Source: JBOGZD01 sp050697155
GTDB lineage: Bacteria > Actinomycetota > Thermoleophilia > Solirubrobacterales > 70-9
Assembly (NCBI GenBank): GCA_050697155.1
Contig: JBOGZD010000049.1
Span: 1 to 19,989 of the forward strand
Reading direction: 5' to 3'
DNA: 19,989 nucleotides
The translations under genes and the position numbers were made by a program. Below the pieces are notes generated by a model. The model saw only the letters and a program-made list of their open reading frames with translations, searched no databases and was not told the DNA's origin. Numbering within the stretch: position 1 is the first letter of the stretch; each line of letters starts with the position of its first letter. Below are positions 6,907-12,071 of this stretch, piece after piece.

Positions 6907-7872
6907 TCACCACCAGACGGTGCTGTCGATTCCCTCGAGCTCGGAAACCGGGCGCGTGTAGACGCCGGACGAGAGGTACTTCCAGCCGTCGTCCGGGACG
7001 AGGAAGACGATGTTGCCCTCGTCGAGCTCGGCCGCGATCCGCACGCAGATCGCAGCGATCGCGCCCGAGGAGACGCCGGCGAACAGCCCCTCCTCCCGCA
7101 GCAGCCTCTGGGTCCAGACGATCGCGTCGCGGTTGGAGACCATGATCTTGCGGTCGAGCAGGGAGAGGTCGATGATCGGCGGGATGAACCCGTCGTCGAG
7201 CGAGCGCAGTCCCTGGACCAACTCCCCCTGCATCGGCTCGGCGGCGACGATCTTGGTCTCGGGGTCGTTCTCCTTCAACCGCCGCCCGACCCCCATCAGG
7301 GTGCCGCCGGTGCCGAGCCCGGCGACGAACGCGGCGACCGAGTCGAGCTCCTCGAGGATCTCCGGCGCGGTGCCGTCGTAGTGGCAGCGCGGGTTGGCCT
7401 CGTTGCCGTACTGGTAGGGCATGTAGACCGAGGGGTCCGAGTCGGCCAGCTCGAGCGCCATCTCGACCGCCCCGTTCGAGCCCTTAGCGCCCTCCGAGTA
7501 CACGATCTCGGCGCCATACATGCGCAGCAGCTGGGTGCGCTCCTCGGTGACGTTGTCAGGCATCACCACTCGCAGCGGATAGCCCCGCAGCCGGCAGATC
7601 ATCCCCAGCGAGATGCCCGTGTTGCCCGACGTCGGCTCGAGCACGGTCTGGCCCGGCTCGATCGCGCCCTCGGCCTCGGCGCCCTCGATCATCGCCTTCG
7701 CCACCCGGTCCTTGACCGAGCCGGTCGGGTTGCGGCCCTCGAGCTTGGCGAAGATCCGCACCCCGGGCTTCGGCGAGAGCCGCGGGAGCTCGACCAACGG
7801 CGTGTTGCCGACTGCCTCGACCAGGTCGCCGTAGCGGCCCCCGCACGGCCGGTTGAGCGTCGGCTCGAGCAT
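6907..7872 (-). CDS. cysM: cysteine synthase, CysM type (O-phosphoserine-preferring)
   Basis: A 321-residue PLP-dependent beta-replacement enzyme. The PLP lysine is K54 in NPTGSVKDR, the substrate loop is TSGNTG at 81-86, the phosphate-binding loop GTGGT at 187-191, and SSGA at 268-271 contacts the pyridine ring. The whole chain reads closest to actinobacterial CysM, including PDDGWKYLSSGVYT at 293-306 and the short tail ending in TVWW. GLRSLDDGF at 221-229 places R223 where Mycobacterium tuberculosis CysM has Arg220, the residue that favours O-phosphoserine over O-acetylserine, so the enzyme probably makes cysteine from O-phosphoserine and a sulfide carrier (CysO thiocarboxylate in mycobacteria). 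No CysO or Mec gene is visible nearby. ATG 7870-7872 is chosen from the family N-terminus; the frame stays open to 8397, but that part is antisense to a GT2 gene. It heads the minus-strand gene train. Confidence 0.93.
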   Translation of the reverse strand: MLEPTLNRPCGGRYGDLVEAVGNTPLVELPRLSPKPGVRIFAKLEGRNPTGSVKDRVAKAMIEGAEAEGAIEPGQTVLEPTSGNTGISLGMICRLRGYPLRVVMPDNVTEERTQLLRMYGAEIVYSEGAKGSNGAVEMALELADSDPSVYMPYQYGNEANPRCHYDGTAPEILEELDSVAAFVAGLGTGGTLMGVGRRLKENDPETKIVAAEPMQGELVQGLRSLDDGFIPPIIDLSLLDRKIMVSNRDAIVWTQRLLREEGLFAGVSSGAIAAICVRIAAELDEGNIVFLVPDDGWKYLSSGVYTRPVSELEGIDSTVWW

Positions 7873-7882
7873 GGCCCCGGGA

Positions 7883-7888
7883 AGTCTA
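7883..7888 (-). promoter_or_regulatory. -10 box TAGACT upstream of cysM
   Basis: TAGACT on the minus strand, 10 nt before the ATG at 7872 and without a Shine-Dalgarno site. It would serve cysM and probably the genes downstream, within a 60-bp divergent promoter region (7873-7932). Confidence 0.4.
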
Positions 7889-7921
7889 GGCGGATGAGCC
7901 CTCCGAACCGGCCGACCGGCA

Positions 7922-7927
7922 TAAGCT
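7922..7927 (+). promoter_or_regulatory. -10 box TAAGCT upstream of the GT2 gene
   Basis: TAAGCT followed by 5 nt and ATG 7933, the same hexamer as at 1031-1036. It reads as a leaderless promoter firing away from cysM. Confidence 0.45.
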
Positions 7928-7932
7928 GCCCC

Positions 7933-8804
7933 ATGGCTCGCAGCGGGCGTTTCAGGCTGCTGCGCAGGCTGCGGGGGGAGCTCGCCGCCTGGCGCGCGGT
8001 GGACGGCCACCTGAAGGAGCTCTACCGTGCCGTCGGCGACCGGACGTATTCCCCCGGCGCATCGAGCCGCTGGTGGACATCCCGGCGGTGATGGCCTGGA
8101 TCGCCGAGGCGGAGCTGCAGACCCAGCCGCTGGTGTCGGTCGTGACCCCCACCCTCGATCGCGGGCCGTATCTCCCCCGCGCGGTCCGGTCCGTGATCGC
8201 CCAGAGCTACCGCGACTGGGCTGATCGTCGACGACGGCGACGTCGAGGAGACCGCCGCGATCGTCGAGCGCTTCGGCGACGATCGGGTGAGGCACCTGGA
8301 GGGCGCCAGGCGCGGCCAGCAGGCTGCGCGCAACCAGGCGCTGGCCGCGGCGCGCGGGGAGCTGATCGCCTATCTCGACGACGACAACGTCATGCACCGC
8401 AACTGGCTCAAGTCCGTCGTCTGGGCGTTCGAGCAGCGGCCCGGCTCAACCTGCTCTACGGCGCGATCGTGGTCGACGACCCCGAGCGGCTCCGGGGGGA
8501 GGGTGAGGGCGCCCTGCCGACCGCGTACCTGCACCCGTTCGATCGCAGCATGCTGGCGGAGGACAACCTCGCCGACATGTCGACGATCGCCCACCGCCGG
8601 CTCGCGGAGGCACGCTTTCGCGAGGACCTCCAGATGCATCCCGACTGGGACCTGCTGCAGCGACTCACCGCTATCGACGAGCAGGCGCTCGCGTTGCCGG
8701 CGCTCGCCTGCTTCTACCTCACCGATGCCCCGGATCGGCTCAGCGCCGTGCGTTCGGGGAAGCGCGAGGCCGCACAGCTCCGCCTTCGTGCGCAGGAGCG
8801 GTAG
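7933..8804 (+). pseudogene. GT2 glycosyltransferase with three apparent frameshifts
   Basis: Three frames read in turn give one GT2 enzyme of about 290 residues. It has an N-terminal arm (MARSGRFRLLRRLRGELAAW), PLVSVVTPTLDRGPYLPRAV as the first strand, LIVDDGD as the nucleotide site, LDDDN as the DxD metal site, and a C-terminal half ending in LRAQER. The breaks are at the C run 8051-8055 (one base missing; otherwise a stop follows at 8089-8091), at 8218-8221 after SYRDW (two bases missing or one extra), and at 8440-8445 before LNLLYGAIVVDD (one base missing). The catalytic motifs are intact in the reconstructed protein, which suggests recent decay or sequencing error rather than an old relic. 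It stands alone behind its own TAAGCT box, next to the amino-acid transporter genes. Sugar and acceptor are unknown. Confidence 0.8.
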
Positions 8805-8807
8805 GGT
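8802..8807 (+). promoter_or_regulatory. -10 box TAGGGT of the amino-acid transporter
   Basis: TAGGGT overlaps the stop codon of the frameshifted GT2 gene and lies 31 nt before the ATG at 8839, which has a Shine-Dalgarno-like GGAGAG. It gives a short leadered transcript for the binding protein. No clear -35 is seen. Confidence 0.35.
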
Positions 8808-8838
8808 TCGGCCTGCACCCCGACGGATCGGAGAGAGA

Positions 8839-9681
8839 ATGAGAGGGACTCGGTTCTGGCTGGTAATCGCGCTCGTCGCGTTGCTGGCGAGCGCGCTGAT
8901 CGCCGCAGGATGCGGCGACGACGATGACGATGGCGACGGGGACGGAGAGGACCTCGGCCTGATCTCGGAGGGCACGCTGACGGTCGGCACCGACACTCCC
9001 TTCCCGCCGTTCGAGATCGGCCAGCCGCCGAACATCACCGGCTATGACATCGACGTCATGAACGCGATCGCCGAAGAGCTCGAGCTGACGCCCGAGTACA
9101 CGGACACCGCGTTCGACACGATCTTCCGAGACGTGGCCCAGGGCCAGTTCGACACGGTGGCCGCGGCGTCGACGATCACTCCGGGTCGCGAGAACGCGGT
9201 CGACTTCAGCGATCCCTATTACGAGGCCCAGCAGGCGTTGCTCGTCCCCGAGGGCTCGGACATCGCCTCGGTCGAAGACCTCGGCGGCGCGATCGTCGGC
9301 ACCCAGGACGGAACCACCGGCGAGACCTACGCCAACGAGGAGACCGACGCGTCCGAAGTACGCGGCTTCCCCGAGGGCCCGGACGCCACCGCGGCGCTGC
9401 AGACCGGGCAGGTCGACGCGGTGATCATCGATCAGCCAGTCGCGGTCGACGCGCTCGAGCAGCAGGAGGGGGCCGAGATCGCCGAGGAGATCCAGACCGA
9501 CGAGCTCTACGGCTTCGCCGTCGCCCCGGAAAACGACGCCCTGCGCGAGGCGATGAACGAGGCGCTGGCGACGCTCAAGGAGGACGGCACGATCACGGAC
9601 CTCTACGCCGAGTACTTCGGTGGAGCCGAGCCGCCGGCCTCGGTGCTGGAGGGCACGAACGAGCTGCTGACAGACGACTAG
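8839..9681 (+). CDS. polar amino-acid ABC transporter substrate-binding lipoprotein
   Basis: A 280-residue family 3 solute-binding protein. The N-terminus is a lipoprotein signal: MRGTRFW, a hydrophobic core, then the lipobox AAGC with the lipidated cysteine at C25. A very acidic spacer (a run of Asp/Gly, 26-37) separates the lipid anchor from the binding domain. The domain starts with LTVGTDTPFPPFEIG, contains YDIDVMNAIAEEL and FDTVAAASTITPGRENAVDFSDPYY, and ends with LKEDGTITDLYAEYFGG, all typical of polar amino-acid binding proteins (glutamine, glutamate, arginine or histidine type). The exact ligand is not readable. ATG 8839 has GGAGAG a few bases upstream. The gene is followed by an intrinsic terminator and then by the permease and ATPase of the same importer. 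Confidence 0.93.
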   Translation: MRGTRFWLVIALVALLASALIAAGCGDDDDDGDGDGEDLGLISEGTLTVGTDTPFPPFEIGQPPNITGYDIDVMNAIAEELELTPEYTDTAFDTIFRDVAQGQFDTVAAASTITPGRENAVDFSDPYYEAQQALLVPEGSDIASVEDLGGAIVGTQDGTTGETYANEETDASEVRGFPEGPDATAALQTGQVDAVIIDQPVAVDALEQQEGAEIAEEIQTDELYGFAVAPENDALREAMNEALATLKEDGTITDLYAEYFGGAEPPASVLEGTNELLTDD

Positions 9682-9706
9682 CCGCGCGAACGGCTGATCG
9701 GAAGAA

Positions 9707-9731
9707 GGGGCGCCATCCGGCGCCCCTTTTT
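9707..9731 (+). terminator. rho-independent terminator between binding protein and permease
   Basis: GGGGCGCC, loop ATCC, GGCGCCCC, then TTTTT: an 8-bp perfect GC stem followed directly by a U tract. It starts 25 bp after the binding-protein stop. Purines (GAAGAA) before the stem make it partly bidirectional. Partial read-through would explain surplus binding protein over permease. Confidence 0.92.
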
Positions 9732-9739
9732 CGTGCGGA

Positions 9740-9745
9740 TAGCCT
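9740..9745 (+). promoter_or_regulatory. -10 box TAGCCT before the permease gene
   Basis: TAGCCT lies just after the terminator and 19 nt before ATG 9765, with GGAGG at 9756-9760 as the ribosome site. It may restart transcription for the permease and ATPase. Confidence 0.35.
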
Positions 9746-9764
9746 GCGCGGCGAAGGAGGACAG

Positions 9765-10571
9765 ATGGACTTCATACTCGAGTACTACTTCGATTTGGGC
9801 CTGATGTGGGACGAGCGCGACCGGGTCCTCGACGGCTTCTGGATCACGATCAAGCTCGCGGTGATCTCCGGAGTGCTGTCGCTCGCGTGGGGGCTCGTGC
9901 TTGCGGTGCTGCGCCAGCTCCCGGGCCGGCCGCTGGCGCCGGTGCGGGGGGTGGTGATCGCCTACATCGACGTCTTTCGTGGCATCCCGCTGCTGCTCGT
10001 GCTGCTCCTGCTCTCGGGCAGCCTGAGCGCATTCCAGGCCCAGGGCGTGATCCCCGAGTTCCTGGGGTTGCCACGGTGGTTCGGCGAAGCGGAGACATTC
10101 TGGTACGGGATCATCGCGCTGACGCTGACCTACGGCGCGTACATGGCCGAGGTCTACCGGGCGGGGATCGAGGCGGTGCCGCGCGGGCAGATGGAGGCCT
10201 CGCGCTCGCTCGGGATGAGTCATGGTCAGGCGATGCGCTACGTGATCGTGCCGCAGGCGGTACGCAAGGTGATCCCGCCGCTGCTCAACGACTTCATCGC
10301 CCTGATGAAGGACACCTCGCTGGTCAGCTTCATCGGCGCGATCGAGGTCGTGCAGGCCGGGCGCGACGTGCAGGCCGAGTTCTTCAACGGCTCCGGGCTC
10401 GTGCTGGCAGGCATACTGTTCCTGATCGTGACGATTCCGCTCGCCCGCCTGGTCGATCGCATGATCGCCCGCGAGCAGCGTCGGACCGAGCGTGGTGGTG
10501 GCCCGGCCATGCCCCCCCAGCCGATCCCGACCGCGGGTGGTGGCGCCGCTGCCGCGGGAGGCTCGAGGTGA
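9765..10571 (+). CDS. polar amino-acid ABC transporter permease (HisM/GlnP type)
   Basis: A 268-residue inner-membrane permease of the histidine/glutamine family. Hydrophobic segments are seen at about 25-48, 60-85, 112-130 and 211-231, with a further one around 185-200. The EAA cytoplasmic loop that docks onto the ATPase is present as YRAGIEAVPRGQMEASRSLG (131-150), followed by the family text MRYVIVPQAVRKVIPPLLND and LMKDTSLVSFIG. The C-terminus after residue 240 is a Gly/Pro/Ala-rich tail not needed by the family. The ATG has a strong GGAGG 4 nt upstream. The TGA overlaps the GTG of the ATPase gene. It is the only permease gene here, so a homodimer is likely. Confidence 0.93.
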   Translation: MDFILEYYFDLGLMWDERDRVLDGFWITIKLAVISGVLSLAWGLVLAVLRQLPGRPLAPVRGVVIAYIDVFRGIPLLLVLLLLSGSLSAFQAQGVIPEFLGLPRWFGEAETFWYGIIALTLTYGAYMAEVYRAGIEAVPRGQMEASRSLGMSHGQAMRYVIVPQAVRKVIPPLLNDFIALMKDTSLVSFIGAIEVVQAGRDVQAEFFNGSGLVLAGILFLIVTIPLARLVDRMIAREQRRTERGGGPAMPPQPIPTAGGGAAAAGGSR

Positions 10572-11362
10572 GTGACGCGGATCGAATTGCGGAGGCGGCG
10601 TCCGCGGTGGCGCACGGGGGCGACGCCATGCTGCGGCTGGAGAACGTCAACAAGCATTTCGGGCCGCTCCACGTGCTGCGGGGGGTCGGCCTCGAGGTCG
10701 GTCGCGGCCATGTGATCTGCGTGATCGGGGCGAGCGGCTCGGGCAAGTCGACCCTGCTGCGCTGCATCAACCTGCTCGAGCCGCCCGAATCGGGGCGCAT
10801 CCTGCTCGAGGGCAAGGAGATCACCGGTGCCGACGCGGTCGAGGGGATCGACTATGTCCGGCGCCGGGTCGGGATGGTGTTCCAGGACTTCAACCTCTTT
10901 CCCCACAAGACGGCGCTCGAGAACATCTGCCTCGCCCAGGAGAAGGTGCTCGACCGCTCGCCGCAGGAGGCGCGGACAAAGGCCGAGGCACTGCTGCACC
11001 GAGTCGGCCTCGCCGACAAGGTGCACGAGGTCCCGGATCGGCTCTCGGGCGGCCAGCAGCAGCGGGTCGCGATCGCGCGGGCGCTGGCGATGGACCCGCA
11101 CGTGATGCTGTTCGACGAGGTGACCAGCGCGCTGGACCCCGAGCTGCGCAAGGAGGTGCTCGACGTGCTGCGCGAGCTCGCCTCCGAGGGGATGACGATG
11201 GTCATCGTCACCCACGAGATGGGGTTCGCGCACGAGGTCGCGAACGAGATCGCGTTCATGGACGAGGGCGTCATTCGTGAGACCTGGTATCCGAAGGACC
11301 CGGGGTCGCGCCCGCGCGAGAAGCGCACGCAGGAGTTCCTCGGGCTGGTGCTCGAGCACTGA
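10568..11362 (+). CDS. polar amino-acid ABC transporter ATPase (GlnQ/HisP type)
   Basis: A 264-residue ATPase that powers the importer. Walker A GASGSGKST is at 54-62, the Q-loop at Q106 (VFQDFNLFPHKT), the signature LSGGQQQR at 159-166, Walker B VMLFDE at 179-184 and the switch histidine H216 in VTHEM. All key residues are present. GTG 10568 overlaps the permease stop (GTGA) and has GGGAGG 6 nt upstream; an ATG 20 codons later (10628) would start right at the domain. The C-terminal end is unusual: where relatives normally have an EEGPPEEIF-type stretch, this protein reads RETWYPKDPGSRPREKRTQEFL, with only the final ERTxEFL-like part conserved. This could be local divergence and does not touch the catalytic core. 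Confidence 0.93.
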   Translation: MSDADRIAEAASAVAHGGDAMLRLENVNKHFGPLHVLRGVGLEVGRGHVICVIGASGSGKSTLLRCINLLEPPESGRILLEGKEITGADAVEGIDYVRRRVGMVFQDFNLFPHKTALENICLAQEKVLDRSPQEARTKAEALLHRVGLADKVHEVPDRLSGGQQQRVAIARALAMDPHVMLFDEVTSALDPELRKEVLDVLRELASEGMTMVIVTHEMGFAHEVANEIAFMDEGVIRETWYPKDPGSRPREKRTQEFLGLVLEH

Positions 11363-11368
11363 GCGTGC

Positions 11369-11409
11369 TGTGGCGCCTTGTTCGCGCTGTACGCGGATAA
11401 GGCGCCACA
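11369..11409. terminator. 11-bp perfect inverted repeat, possible U-less terminator
   Basis: TGTGGCGCCTT at 11369-11379 and AAGGCGCCACA at 11399-11409 pair perfectly around a 19-nt loop. There is no T run after it. It sits between the transporter ATPase stop and the glycan operon promoter, where a terminator of the actinobacterial U-poor kind is expected; an operator for a dimeric regulator is the alternative. An outer GTGCTG (11365-11370) and CAGCAC (11417-11422) could extend the pairing. Confidence 0.55.
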
Positions 11410-11423
11410 CGCGGGTCAGCACC

Positions 11424-11429
11424 TAGCAT
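11424..11429 (+). promoter_or_regulatory. -10 box TAGCAT of the glycan export operon
   Basis: TAGCAT, then 7 nt, then ATG 11437, with no Shine-Dalgarno site: the clearest leaderless promoter in the window. It would drive the five-gene operon 11437-17195. Confidence 0.55.
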
Positions 11430-11436
11430 TCCGCCG

Positions 11437-12069
11437 ATGCCAGGGCCGTTTCGCGACCTCGAGGTCGGCGAGCTCTTCCCCCCGATCGAGGAGGAGCTGG
11501 GGCCGTTTCGCCACTACTTCAAGGGCAAGGTGCTGAACGCCGGCGCCGGCAGCCGCGACCTCAGCCAGCTGATCGACGGCGAGCTGTTCAACCAGGACAT
11601 CAAGGACGCCCCGCACATCAGGTTCAACTCGCCGCTGCACGAGATCCCGGTCGAGGACGGGTTCTTCGACGCGATCATCTGCAATGCGGTGCTCGAGCAC
11701 GTCGAGAACCCCGAGGAGGTGATGAGCGAGTTCGCCCGCGTCAGCCGCTCCGGGGGGATCCTCTACCTCACGGTCCCGTTCATGCAGCCCGAGCACCTCG
11801 ACCCGACCGACTTCCAGCGATACACCCTCGACGGGCTCGAGCGCCTCGTGCGCGAGCACGGGTTCGAGGTCCGCGAGAGCGGCGGAGTGCACTCCGTCTA
11901 CATCACCCTCGCCTGGATCGTCCGGGAGTGGCTTCATCCCAAGCGCGGCTTCGTGGGCAGAGCGCTGAAGGCGGCCCTCTACCCGCTGCTGCGCCGGCGC
12001 GCCCGCCGCTCGAGCGAGTACGTGCACTCGCTCGCCTCGGCCTACCGGGTGATCGGCGTGCGCACGTAG
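11437..12069 (+). CDS. class I SAM-dependent methyltransferase
   Basis: A 210-residue methyltransferase of the Methyltransf_11 type. Motif I is VLNAGAGSRDL at about 32-42, the acidic loop after strand 2 is NQDIKD, and the strand-4 region is FFDAIICNAVLEHVENPEEV, followed by SGGILYLTVPF. The tail FVGRALKAALYPLLRRRARR is basic and amphipathic and may touch the membrane. As first gene of an operon with glycosyltransferases and a Wzm/Wzt exporter, it may methylate a sugar of the glycan. In some O-antigens terminal methylation stops chain growth and marks the chain for Wzt; that role is an inference here. It is probably translated leaderless, and its stop is 2 nt before the next GTG. Confidence 0.85.
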   Translation: MPGPFRDLEVGELFPPIEEELGPFRHYFKGKVLNAGAGSRDLSQLIDGELFNQDIKDAPHIRFNSPLHEIPVEDGFFDAIICNAVLEHVENPEEVMSEFARVSRSGGILYLTVPFMQPEHLDPTDFQRYTLDGLERLVREHGFEVRESGGVHSVYITLAWIVREWLHPKRGFVGRALKAALYPLLRRRARRSSEYVHSLASAYRVIGVRT

Positions 12070-12071
12070 GC

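Noticed and set aside
6601..7932. Plus-strand open frame opposite cysM and the GT4-GT2 gene
   Set aside because: Shadow of the two minus-strand genes; only its last part from ATG 7933 is real coding sequence.
7873..8397. N-terminal extension of the cysM frame
   Set aside because: Runs antisense through the GT2 gene; CysM proteins begin near MLEPTLNRPC and a promoter box lies between.
11369..11409. Inverted repeat as an insertion-sequence end
   Set aside because: No transposase and no flanking target duplication; the arms enclose only 19 bp.
11928..12071. N-terminal extension of the GT4 frame at 12072
   Set aside because: Overlaps the end of the methyltransferase gene in another frame and has shadow-type composition; GTG 12072 is 2 nt after its stop.
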